DNA from: Lachnospiraceae bacterium
GTDB taxonomy: Bacteria; Bacillota; Clostridia; Lachnospirales; Lachnospiraceae
Reading direction: 5' to 3'
Assembly (NCBI GenBank): GCA_016283575.1
Contig: JAEEND010000005.1
Coordinates: 1 to 64,000 of the forward strand
DNA length: 64,000 bases
The notes below the pieces were generated by a model. That model had not been told where the DNA came from. It searched no databases and saw only the letters and a list, made by a program, of their open reading frames with translations. A program made the position numbers and the translations under genes. Shown here one piece after another: positions 32,165-40,600 of the stretch. How positions within the stretch are numbered: position 1 is the first letter of the stretch; every line of letters starts with the position of its first letter.

Positions 32165-33367
32165 TTACACTATTATAAGAGGTTTTTTGAATTCATGGAT
32201 GCTTGTTCCCTTAATTTTGCCATAAAGAGAAGAAGCAAAGATGTCATAATCAATAATTAATTTGGTTTCTTTATTTAATGAATCATAAACTGCCGGAATC
32301 TTTGTCAAAAGCTTTAATTCGGAAGAATCGGATATCTTCTTTAAAAGCCCTTCCGAATCCTTTTTAAAGCCAAGAACACGGATATATTGAAGATGGGAAA
32401 GTAAATCTTTTAAAGCTTCATTATCTCCCTTTATTCCAAGCATAATATGTAAAAGGGCGCGGTTTATTCTTGCCCTTGTAACTTCCTTGGTCTTTAACTT
32501 TTCCGCAAGCTCGGTAAAAGAAGATGCATCATGGAGATTATTCTTTATCTTATCCGAAAGTTCTCTTGATACCTGATTATATTCCTCGTAATTATCTTTA
32601 TTAACTAAAAGAGAGTACATAAGCGTATCGGAAAAGTCATCGGGAAAAATCGGAATTTCCCGGTTGATGATATCCAATGAGTTTTCCGGTATGAAGTCAG
32701 AAATTGCTTCAGTCTTTTCTTTATGATCATGTGCAGAACTTAAAAGAGCTTCCCTTATTGCGGTTGCGGAAGGAAGGGTATTTTTATTTAAGCCTTTTTC
32801 GGTATATGAAGAGCCTTTTCTTTTTATCACGACGGGAGTTATCTTTGAATTCAGCGTATCTAATGCCATTAAATAGTTGATGGCAAGGATATTATTGGGT
32901 TTATCAAGAATATCATTATATTCGGGAAAGAGACCGACTCTTGCCTTAGCAAAAGTAAGCCCTTGCTTTAAGCCTGACTTCAATGAATCTGAATCGATGG
33001 TTCCTGCTTTCCGTAATTTCGAAGCAGCTTCTTTTAAAAGAGTAAGATCGTCACATTCCGCACCGAATACGAGATAATCTACTGAATTAAGGGCATTAAG
33101 TATATAGACTGCGCCGTAAGAAAAAAGGTCGGCATCCCCGGTAGCATAGGGCAGCGGAAGAAGCAGACTAAGATCTGAGCCGTTAAGAAGTGATATTCCG
33201 GCTCTTACTTCTTTTGAAAAGATCGCGGGTTCACCACGCTCGACAAAATCACCGCTCATGAGAGTGATGATGGAGTCAACATTCAGATCTTTTCGTATTT
33301 TATCAAGTTGATATTTGTGTCCCGTATGAAAGGGATTGTATTCACATATTACGGCTGCGGTTTTCAT
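32165..33367 (-). CDS. tmcAL: tRNA(Met) cytidine acetate ligase
   Basis: This 400-residue enzyme activates acetate with ATP and acetylates the wobble cytidine of elongator tRNA-Met. The N-terminal nucleotidyltransferase motif VICEYNPFHTGHKYQL (HxGH type) and MSGDFVERGEPAIF are diagnostic of the family formerly DUF795. The gene is divergent from pta. Its -10 box lies only six bases before the ATG, which suggests a leaderless mRNA. The 3' end overlaps the likely promoter of the riboswitch operon. Confidence 0.93.
   Translation of the reverse strand: MKTAAVICEYNPFHTGHKYQLDKIRKDLNVDSIITLMSGDFVERGEPAIFSKEVRAGISLLNGSDLSLLLPLPYATGDADLFSYGAVYILNALNSVDYLVFGAECDDLTLLKEAASKLRKAGTIDSDSLKSGLKQGLTFAKARVGLFPEYNDILDKPNNILAINYLMALDTLNSKITPVVIKRKGSSYTEKGLNKNTLPSATAIREALLSSAHDHKEKTEAISDFIPENSLDIINREIPIFPDDFSDTLMYSLLVNKDNYEEYNQVSRELSDKIKNNLHDASSFTELAEKLKTKEVTRARINRALLHIMLGIKGDNEALKDLLSHLQYIRVLGFKKDSEGLLKKISDSSELKLLTKIPAVYDSLNKETKLIIDYDIFASSLYGKIKGTSIHEFKKPLIIV
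32172..32177 (-). promoter_or_regulatory. Probable -10 box for the riboswitch transcript
   Basis: TATAAT on the minus strand, about 42 bases before the riboswitch P1 stem and inside the last codons of tmcAL. No good -35 was found at 16-18 bases, so this is tentative. Confidence 0.35.
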
Positions 33368-33373
33368 AAGAGT

Positions 33374-33402
33374 ATTGTAACACCTCGAAGAGCAATTAAC
33401 AA
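33374..33402 (-). promoter_or_regulatory. Promoter of tmcAL
   Basis: On the minus strand TTGTTA (33402-33397), a 17-base spacer and TACAAT (33379-33374) are followed by ACTCTT and then the ATG. The predicted transcription start coincides with the start codon. The -35 overlaps a TTAACAA-A-TTGTTAA palindrome (33396-33410). Confidence 0.6.
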
Positions 33403-33455
33403 ATTGTTAAAAAAAACACAAATAACATTGTATTTAATTTAGTACAAGAAGTTTA

Positions 33456-33484
33456 TTGTGAATTGTTAATCCATCTTGTATATT
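33456..33484 (+). promoter_or_regulatory. Promoter of pta
   Basis: TTGTGA (33456-33461), 17 bases and TATATT (33479-33484), giving a leader of about 90 bases. The leader holds a TTTCGGG/CCCGAAA hairpin followed by TTTT (33509-33531), possibly an attenuator, and the Rex-like site below. Confidence 0.5.
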
Positions 33485-33547
33485 ATTTAAAAGAGTAAAT
33501 ACTTTCTTTTTCGGGCATCCCCCGAAATTTTAAAAATTATATGATAA

Positions 33548-33565
33548 CTGTTAAGAATTTAACAA
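33548..33565. promoter_or_regulatory. Rex-like redox operator upstream of pta
   Basis: CTGTTAA-GAAT-TTAACAA matches the clostridial Rex consensus TTGTTAANNNNTTAACAA at 13 of 14 fixed positions. It ends just before the AAGGAGG ribosome-binding site of pta. Rex represses fermentation genes when NADH is low. The site call is by pattern only. Confidence 0.5.
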
Positions 33566-33580
33566 TACAAGGAGGAACAT

Positions 33581-34582
33581 ATGTCATATATAGATAAGGT
33601 GAAGCAGATGGCCAAGATGGATAAGAAGACGATCGTGCTTCCCGAAACCAATGATAAAAGAGTTCTTATCGCTGCAGCTTCCATTATTAAGGAAGGCATT
33701 GCCGATATTATTATGGTTGGCGATGAAGAAAAGATCATGGATGGTGCCAATTGGCTGGAAGTAGATCTTACAGGCGTTAAGGTCGTTAATCCCGCAAAGT
33801 GCGATAAGTTTGAAGAATATGCAAATCTTTTTTATGAAATCCGTAAAGATAAAGGTATGACACTTGAAAAGGCAAGAGAGATCTTATTAAGCGATTATAT
33901 TACTTTCGGTGTAGTAATGGTTAAAAATAATGATGCTGACGGTATGGTTGCAGGATGTTGTCATCCTACGGCGGATACTTTAAGACCTTCACTTCAGATC
34001 TTAAAGACTGCTCCCGGCGTTAAGCTTGTATCAGGTTTCTTTATCATTGATGTACCGGATTGTGAATATGGTGAAAACGGCGCATTTCTTTTTGCAGACT
34101 GCGGTCTTAATCAGGATCCTACGGCAGAAGAACTTGCGGCAATTGCTGATACTAGTGCAAAGAGCTTTAAGGCTCTTATCGGTGCTAAGCCCCTTATTGC
34201 AATGCTTTCACATTCCACAAAGGGTTCCGCTAAGCATGCTCTTGTAGATAAGATGGTAGAAGCAACAAGAATTGCCAAGGCACAGTATCCCGGACTTACC
34301 ATTGACGGTGAATTACAGCTTGATGCTGCAATCGTGCCTTCCGTTGCAAAGAGTAAGGCTCCCGGTTCAGAAGTTGCGGGACATGCCAATGTATTGATAT
34401 TCCCCAACCTTGATGCAGGTAATATCGGTTATAAACTTGTTCAGCGTCTTGGAAAAGCTGAAGCATACGGCCCTATGTTACAGGGTATTTCTAAGCCCGT
34501 TAACGATTTGTCCCGTGGATGCTCATGGGAAGATATCGTAGGTGTTGTAGCCCTTACAGCAGTACAGGCACAGCTGGTTTAA
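33581..34582 (+). CDS. pta: Phosphate acetyltransferase
   Basis: It interconverts acetyl-CoA and acetyl phosphate in the acetate fermentation branch. The 333-residue protein has the short single-domain Pta form: KKTIVLPETNDKRVLIAA at the start, the GMVAGCCHPTADTLRPSLQI substrate block and a late GYKLVQRLGKAEAYGP...GISKPVNDLSRG block. AAGGAGG lies five or six bases before the ATG. Acetate kinase (ackA), its usual downstream partner, is absent; a terminator follows and then yceD-rpmF. Confidence 0.96.
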   Translation: MSYIDKVKQMAKMDKKTIVLPETNDKRVLIAAASIIKEGIADIIMVGDEEKIMDGANWLEVDLTGVKVVNPAKCDKFEEYANLFYEIRKDKGMTLEKAREILLSDYITFGVVMVKNNDADGMVAGCCHPTADTLRPSLQILKTAPGVKLVSGFFIIDVPDCEYGENGAFLFADCGLNQDPTAEELAAIADTSAKSFKALIGAKPLIAMLSHSTKGSAKHALVDKMVEATRIAKAQYPGLTIDGELQLDAAIVPSVAKSKAPGSEVAGHANVLIFPNLDAGNIGYKLVQRLGKAEAYGPMLQGISKPVNDLSRGCSWEDIVGVVALTAVQAQLV

Positions 34583-34597
34583 GCACATAAAGAACAG

Positions 34598-34624
34598 AGC
34601 ATCCTGCGGGATGCTTTTTTCTTT
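34598..34624 (+). terminator. Terminator after pta
   Basis: AGCATCC/GGATGCT stem with a TGCG loop and a T-run, 16 bases after the stop. Confidence 0.88.
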
Positions 34625-34679
34625 TTAAATATGTATTAAAATACCCTCTGTAATTTGCAATGATATTTGGAAAAATATC

Positions 34680-34708
34680 TTGACAAATTTTTAGTACATG
34701 GATATAAT
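34680..34708 (+). promoter_or_regulatory. Consensus promoter of yceD-rpmF
   Basis: Perfect TTGACA (34680-34685), a 17-base spacer and perfect TATAAT (34703-34708), 27 bases before the yceD start. It is the strongest promoter seen in the window. Confidence 0.85.
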
Positions 34709-34734
34709 CAATCAAGTGTGGATAGGAGCGAGTT

Positions 34735-35256
34735 ATGTTCATTAACTTAACCGAGTATTTCGAAGGCAAGGATGTAAGCCGAGAACTTCGAATCACTCCC
34801 GAAGCTGATTCAATTAACCGGGACGGAATCGAATATCCTATATTAAAAAAGGAAGATCTGATCCTTACAGTCACCAATTTAGGAGACGGAAGATTGAATC
34901 TCAAAGGCGAAACCCATATGGAACTGGGCGGCACCTGTGACAGATGCCTTGCCGATGTTACTATACCTGTTGAACTTCAGTTTGACTACGTGGTATCAAA
35001 GCCCGACGGTTATCATGAGATCAGTGATGATGAAGAGGCTTTTATGGACGGGTTTGAACTTGACACCGAAGCTTTTATTTACAATGAAATGATTATGAGT
35101 CTGCCGATGAAAGTTTTATGCAAAGAGACTTGTAAGGGACTTTGTCCGGTGTGCGGTAAAAACCGTAACATGGGAGATTGTGGATGCGACACTTTTGTCC
35201 CCGACCCCCGTTTGGCAGCTATAAAGGATATCTTTAACGCGAATAAGGAGGTGTAA
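34735..35256 (+). CDS. YceD/DUF177 family protein
   Basis: This 173-residue protein belongs to the YceD family, nearly always encoded just before rpmF and linked to 23S rRNA accumulation in other organisms. A CDRC pair (in CDRCLADVTIPVELQFDYVV) and a C-terminal CKETCKGLCPVCGKNRNMGDCGC cluster suggest metal binding. TAGGAGCG precedes the start. The stop lies within the Shine-Dalgarno spacing of rpmF, three bases before its start, so the two are tightly coupled. Confidence 0.9.
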   Translation: MFINLTEYFEGKDVSRELRITPEADSINRDGIEYPILKKEDLILTVTNLGDGRLNLKGETHMELGGTCDRCLADVTIPVELQFDYVVSKPDGYHEISDDEEAFMDGFELDTEAFIYNEMIMSLPMKVLCKETCKGLCPVCGKNRNMGDCGCDTFVPDPRLAAIKDIFNANKEV

Positions 35257-35258
35257 CG

Positions 35259-35441
35259 ATGTCTATTTGTCCCAAGAATAAGTCTTCAAAAGGTAGAAGA
35301 GATAAGAGAAGAGCTAATTGGAAGATGAGCGCTCCTACATTGGTTAAGTGCCCTAAGTGTGGTTCATTAATGATGCCTCACAGAGTATGCAAGTCTTGCG
35401 GTACTTACAACAAGAAGCAGATCGTTGAAGTTGAAGCTTAA
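35259..35441 (+). CDS. rpmF: 50S ribosomal protein L32
   Basis: This 60-residue basic protein has the L32 form: the N-terminal CPKNKSSKGRRDKRRANWK and a zinc ribbon CPKCG...CKSCG (four Cys retained, the zinc-dependent paralogue type). GGAGGTG precedes the ATG. It is co-transcribed with yceD and followed by a strong terminator. Confidence 0.97.
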   Translation: MSICPKNKSSKGRRDKRRANWKMSAPTLVKCPKCGSLMMPHRVCKSCGTYNKKQIVEVEA

Positions 35442-35452
35442 TATTGAAAATT

Positions 35453-35482
35453 AACCCAAAAGTTTATCTTTTGGGTTTTTTA
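35453..35482 (+). terminator. Terminator after rpmF
   Basis: 10-bp stem AACCCAAAAG/CTTTTGGGTT, TTTAT loop and T-run, directly after rpmF. Confidence 0.92.
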
Positions 35483-35508
35483 ATATATTTTTGCCGGTGT
35501 TTTTTTGC

Positions 35509-35538
35509 AGGGACTTTAGAAAACTAAAGCCCTTTTTT
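35509..35538 (+). terminator. Second terminator between rpmF and plsX
   Basis: GGG-A-CTTTAG pairs with CTAAAG-CCC around an AAAA loop (one bulged A), followed by TTTTTTC. It is in tandem with the preceding terminator. Confidence 0.75.
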
Positions 35539-35539
35539 C

Positions 35540-35568
35540 TTGCTTTTTACACTTCACTCTAGTATAGT
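35540..35568 (+). promoter_or_regulatory. Promoter of plsX
   Basis: TTGCTT (35540-35545), a 17-base spacer and TATAGT (35563-35568). A six-codon open frame with its own AAGGAG (35584-35604) lies in the leader. Confidence 0.5.
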
Positions 35569-35622
35569 AAAAGGAGTTGTAATATGGCTAAAGTGGAGAA
35601 ATAATGCAAAGGGGAAATACCG

Positions 35623-36633
35623 ATGAACGACTGCGTAAAGGTTGCATTGGATGCCATGGGCGGTGATAATGCACCCGTAGAAATTGTTAAGGGCGGAATA
35701 GAAGCACTTAATGAAAACCCGAAGGTTTTCTTATATCTTATAGGTCAGGAAGCTTCCATTAAAAATGAGCTTTCTAAATATACCTATGATGAATCCAGAA
35801 TTAAGATTGTCAATGCAGAAGAGGTGATCGATCCCAATGAGCCTCCGGTAATGGCGATTCGTAAAAAGAAAGATTCTTCCATCGTGAAGGGTCTTGAACT
35901 TGTGCGTAATAACGAATGTGACGCTTTCCTTTCAGCAGGTTCTTCGGGAGCCGTTCTTGTAGGCGGACAGGTGATCGTGGGACGTATCAAAGGCGTTGAA
36001 AGACCGCCTCTTGCCCCTCTTATTCCTACAGAAAAGGGCGTTTCCTTGTTGATCGACTGCGGTGCCAATGTGGATGCAAGAGCAAGCCATCTGGTGCAGT
36101 TTGCCAAGATGGGTTCCGTTTATATGGAAAACATTGTGGGAGTAAGTAACCCCAAGGTCGCAATCGTAAATATCGGTGCAGAAGAAGAAAAGGGAAATGC
36201 CCTTGTAAAAGAAGCATATCCTTTACTTAAGAGTCAGACGGATATTAACTTTGTCGGAAGCATTGAAGCCCGTGATATTCCCAAGGGCGATGCGGATGTT
36301 ATCGTATGTGAAGCCTTTGTCGGAAACGTAATTCTTAAGATGTACGAAGGTACGGCAGCTTCTTTGGTAAAGATAATCAAAAAAGGTATGATGTCTTCCT
36401 TGAGAAGCAAGATTGGCGGCTTACTTGTAAAGCCTGCCCTTAAAAAGACATTAAAGGGCTTCTCCCTTGAAGATTACGGCGGAGCTCCTCTTCTTGGACT
36501 TAACGGTCTTGTCATTAAGACTCACGGAAGCTCCAAGGCCAATGAGATAAGAAATTCCGTTCTCCAGTGCGTGCTTTTCGCAGAACAGGATATAAACGGA
36601 AAAATAACTAAGAAAATACATATGGTGGACTAA
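35623..36633 (+). CDS. plsX: Phosphate acyltransferase PlsX
   Basis: It makes acyl phosphate from acyl-ACP for the PlsY step of phospholipid synthesis. The 336-residue protein opens with VALDAMGGDNAP, the PlsX signature, and has FLSAGSSGAVLVGG and VCEAFVGNVILK blocks. AAGGGG lies upstream. It is followed three bases later by acpP, its acyl carrier substrate protein; plsY and gpsA lie at 60.8-62.5 kb. Confidence 0.96.
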   Translation: MNDCVKVALDAMGGDNAPVEIVKGGIEALNENPKVFLYLIGQEASIKNELSKYTYDESRIKIVNAEEVIDPNEPPVMAIRKKKDSSIVKGLELVRNNECDAFLSAGSSGAVLVGGQVIVGRIKGVERPPLAPLIPTEKGVSLLIDCGANVDARASHLVQFAKMGSVYMENIVGVSNPKVAIVNIGAEEEKGNALVKEAYPLLKSQTDINFVGSIEARDIPKGDADVIVCEAFVGNVILKMYEGTAASLVKIIKKGMMSSLRSKIGGLLVKPALKKTLKGFSLEDYGGAPLLGLNGLVIKTHGSSKANEIRNSVLQCVLFAEQDINGKITKKIHMVD

Positions 36634-36636
36634 ATT

Positions 36637-36882
36637 ATGGAATTTGATATTCTGAGAAAGATTGTTGCAGAAGTTATGGGGGCTGATCCCGAAGAATTAA
36701 GTGCCGAAACACTATTTGTTGAGGACCTGGGTGCGGATTCTCTTGATATTTGCAGAATTCTTATGAAAATCGAAGAGGATTTTAAGGTTGTGCTGCCGAG
36801 AGAATGCATTTCATCGGTTAACAGTATCGAAGATGCACACAACATGATCAAGTCCATAACTCCCGGAATCAAAGCGGAATAA
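36637..36882 (+). CDS. acpP: Acyl carrier protein
   Basis: This 81-residue acidic carrier has the phosphopantetheine attachment serine in the motif LGADSLDI (about residue 37). It shuttles acyl chains in fatty-acid and lipid synthesis. It lies between plsX and rnc in the conserved Firmicutes order. The sequence is a little atypical at CRILMKIEEDF (usually VELVM), but a four-helix ACP form is kept. Confidence 0.93.
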   Translation: MEFDILRKIVAEVMGADPEELSAETLFVEDLGADSLDICRILMKIEEDFKVVLPRECISSVNSIEDAHNMIKSITPGIKAE

Positions 36883-36893
36883 GGGAGAATAAA

Positions 36894-37595
36894 GTGAATC
36901 AGGAATTATTAATTTCGGAACTTGAGGAAAAAATCGGCTATGTGTTCAAGGATAAGAACCTTCTTCTTGAAGCCGTGACTCACAGTTCCTATACCAATGA
37001 AATGAAGATCAACAAAAGAGGCCATTACGAACGTCTCGAGTTTTTGGGTGATGCAGTGCTGGAACTTTTATCCAGTGAGTTTCTTTATATGAAATACCCT
37101 AATGTCCCGGAAGGGGGACTTTCCAAGAAACGTGCTTCCATGGTGTGTGAGCAGTCGCTTTCCATCTGTGCAAGAAGCATGGAACTTGGAAAATTCATCT
37201 TTTTTGGCAAAGGCGAGGAACATGCCGGGGGCAGAGAAAGGGATTCCATCCTTGCAGACGTGGTAGAAGCTGTTTTAGGCGCAATCTACCTTGATGCAGG
37301 CCTCGAAAAAGCAAAAGAATATGTGGATACAAGAGTTCTTAACTTCTTGAAGGAACAGGAACTTTTTGTGGATTCAAAGACTATTCTTCAGGAATATGTT
37401 CAGCACATGCCGAACGGGGAAAATCTTCATTACGAAATCGTAAGTGAAGAAGGTCCCGAGCATGATAAATCCTTTACAGCTCAGGTCTTACTTGATGATA
37501 AGGTTTTGGGTATCGGAAAGGGAAAGACCAAGAAAGCGGCTCATCAGCAGGCTGCCTTTGAGGCAATTAAAAAAATCGAAAGCAGTAACAAATAG
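36894..37595 (+). CDS. rnc: Ribonuclease III
   Basis: It cleaves double-stranded RNA in rRNA processing and RNA decay. The catalytic motif ERLEFLGDAVLEL (about residues 43-55) and the second acidic cluster in DVVEAVLGAIYLD are present, followed by a C-terminal double-stranded RNA-binding domain (KTILQEYVQ...; KTKKAAHQQAAFEAIKK). At 233 residues it has normal length. It starts with GTG, supported by GGGAGAA upstream. It precedes smc. Confidence 0.96.
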   Translation: MNQELLISELEEKIGYVFKDKNLLLEAVTHSSYTNEMKINKRGHYERLEFLGDAVLELLSSEFLYMKYPNVPEGGLSKKRASMVCEQSLSICARSMELGKFIFFGKGEEHAGGRERDSILADVVEAVLGAIYLDAGLEKAKEYVDTRVLNFLKEQELFVDSKTILQEYVQHMPNGENLHYEIVSEEGPEHDKSFTAQVLLDDKVLGIGKGKTKKAAHQQAAFEAIKKIESSNK

Positions 37596-37622
37596 ATTAT
37601 TGCTTCATGAAGCGAGTATAAG

Positions 37623-40600
37623 ATGTATTTAAAGAGTATTGAGGTTCACGGGTTTAAATCATTTGCCAATAAAATAATGTTTAAGTTTGAAGAGGGTATC
37701 ACCGGTATTGTCGGTCCCAACGGAAGCGGAAAGAGTAACGTTGCCGATGCCGTAAGGTGGGTTCTCGGAGAACAGAGGATCAAGCAGCTTAGAGGTGCAT
37801 CCATGCAGGATGTTATTTTTTCCGGTACGGAAATGCGTAAACCCCTAAGCTATGCTTATGTTGCCATAACACTTGATAATTCAGATCACGCTCTTGCAAT
37901 AGATTATAACGAAGTAACCATCGCAAGAAGGATCTATCGTTCCGGCGAAAGCGAATACCTTATTAACGGTACCGTATGCCGCCTTAAAGATGTTACGGAG
38001 CTTTTTTATGATACAGGTATCGGTAAAGAAGGTTATTCCATTATCGGACAAGGTCAGATCGATAAGATCCTGAGCGGTAAACCCGAAGAAAGACGTGAGC
38101 TCTTTGATGAAGCCGCAGGTATAGTTAAATTTAAAAGAAGAAAAGAAACAGCGGAGAAGAAGCTTGAATCCGAAGAAGGAAATCTTGTCCGTGTTAATGA
38201 TATTCTTACGGAACTTGAAAAACAGGTTAAGCCCCTTGAAAAGCAGGCGGAAGTCGCTAAGGTTTATTTAAAGAAGAAAGAAGAATTAAAATCCCTGGAT
38301 GTTAATGTTTTTCTTCTTGAAAATGAACGTTTAAAGGGTCAGTTGGAAGAAGTTAATCGAAATTTCGAAATTGCGAAAAACGATTATGATGAGACCAATG
38401 CCAAATACGAAGGCATAAAGGAAGAGTATTCTCAGATAGAAGAAAAGGTTACGGAACTTAACGAAAAGATCGAAACCGCAAGATCCGACCTTTCAAATTC
38501 CAATGTTTTAAGAGAAAAGCTGGAAGGCGAGATCTTAGTTCTTCGCGAACAGATCAAATCTCTTCGTACCAATGAAGATATTTTAAGAAAGCGTCATGAA
38601 GAGATACTTTCCGATATTGAAAAGAGAAATGAGAACATCGGACTTGTTCTTTCCGAAAAGAAGGAAAATGATGAAAAGATCGCTTCTTTAAATGAATCCA
38701 AGAAAGAAGTTACCGATTTACTCAAAAAAGAACAGGATCTTATTTTTGAATTATCGGAAAAAATAGAAGAAGGCAAGAATACCATTATCGGTGAACTTAA
38801 CAAGAGAGCCGGTATCAAAGCCGAAATGGGTCGATATGATACCATGAAGGAACAGATAAATATCCGTAAGGCAGAGCTTAATTCCAAGCTTCTTCGTGCA
38901 AAATCCGATGAAGAAAAACAGGATGAAGATATTCTTCGCTTAAAAGAAAAGTGTGAACAGATTTCCAAAGAACTTGAAGATATGAACACGGAGCTTCTTA
39001 AAAAAGAAGAATTCGTGGAACATGTTCGTGAGGAAATCCAGAATTATGATAAAGAATTACGTGAGACTCAGGTTTCCTATCATCAGGATAAATCCACCCT
39101 TGAAGCCTTGACCAATCTTACCGAAAGATATGAAGGTTACGGCGGTTCCGTACAGAAGGTCATGGAACAGAAGGATAAGGAATCAGGCATAATCGGTGTA
39201 GTAGCGGATATAATCAAAGTTAGCGAGAAATATGAGACCGCTATCGAAACTGCTCTCGGCGGTAACATTCAGAATATCGTAACCGATAACGAAAATACCG
39301 CAAAGAAGATGATCGGCTTCTTAAAAAAGAATAAGCTTGGACGTGCAACCTTCTTACCTTTAACAAGTATCAAGGATCCGCAGGAATTTAAGACTCCGGA
39401 AGTATTAAAAGAAACCGGTGCCATCGGTATGGCGGATGAACTTGTTGATACAGATAAGAAATATAAAGATGTAGCCAAGTCAATGTTAGGCAGAATCGTG
39501 GTGATCGATACCGTTGATAATGCCATTGCCATTGCAAAGAAATATCATTACGGCATCAGAATGGTTACTCTTGAAGGAGAACTTTTTGTACCCGGCGGTG
39601 CAATTTCCGGCGGTGCCTTCAGAAACAATTCAAATCTCTTGGGTCGAAGACGTGAGATCGAAGCTCTTGAAAAGAAGACCAAAGAGGCCTTAAAGAAAAT
39701 CGATGAGATCCTGGATAAGATCGAAGAAAAGAAGGCTGAACGTAACAAATTACGTGTTGAAGTCGAAGAATACAAGGTTAATATCCAGAAGAAATATATT
39801 GAGCAGAATACAGCCAATTTGAATGTTTCTCAGGCTGAAGAAAAACGTAACGAAGTAATTACCGGTTCCAAGAACCTTCAGCACGAAGGGGTTGAAATCG
39901 AGCAGCAGATCAAGGATATCGAAGTAAGAAAAGAAGAGATCATCACAGCTCTTGCGGATTCCGAAACTCTCGAAAAGACCCTTACCCGTGACATTGCCAA
40001 ATATCAGGAAGAACTTGATGCTTCAAGAGAAAAAGAAAATGAATTCTTCAATGAAGCTGCCCGCTGGGATCTTGAGATCAGCAAGATCGAGCAGAAACAG
40101 GATTTCGTTAACCAGAACCTGCAGCGTGTGGAAGATGAGATCAAGCGCTATGAGATCGATGCTAAAGAAGTTCTCGAGCGCGTTGAAAAAAGCGAAGAGG
40201 ATATCACATTTAAAGAAAAGAACATATCCGAAATTGAGCTTACCATCGTTGAATCCCATTCTTCTCAGGATAAGAGGGAAACAGAACTTTCCGAAGATAT
40301 TGCTTTGCGCGATGAATTAAATAATAAGCAGAAGAACTTCTTCTCAAAGAGAGAAGAATTATCCGATAAGATCACAAAGCTCGATAAGGAAATGTATCGA
40401 CTTACTTCTCAGAAGGAAAAGTTTGAAGATTCCATTGAATCCCAGATCAATTACATGTGGGATGAATATGAGATCACATTAAATGACGCATCAGGCTTAC
40501 GAAATGAAGAGTTTACCGACCTTTCCGGCATGAAGAAGGAAATTACCAAGGTAAAAGAAGCCATCAAGAAGCTGGGTGATGTCAATGTCAATGCCATTGA

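Noticed and set aside
33396-33410. TTAACAA-A-TTGTTAA as a canonical Rex site
   Set aside because: Half-sites are in reversed order with a one-base gap, unlike TTGTTAA-N4-TTAACAA; kept only as a palindrome overlapping the tmcAL promoter.
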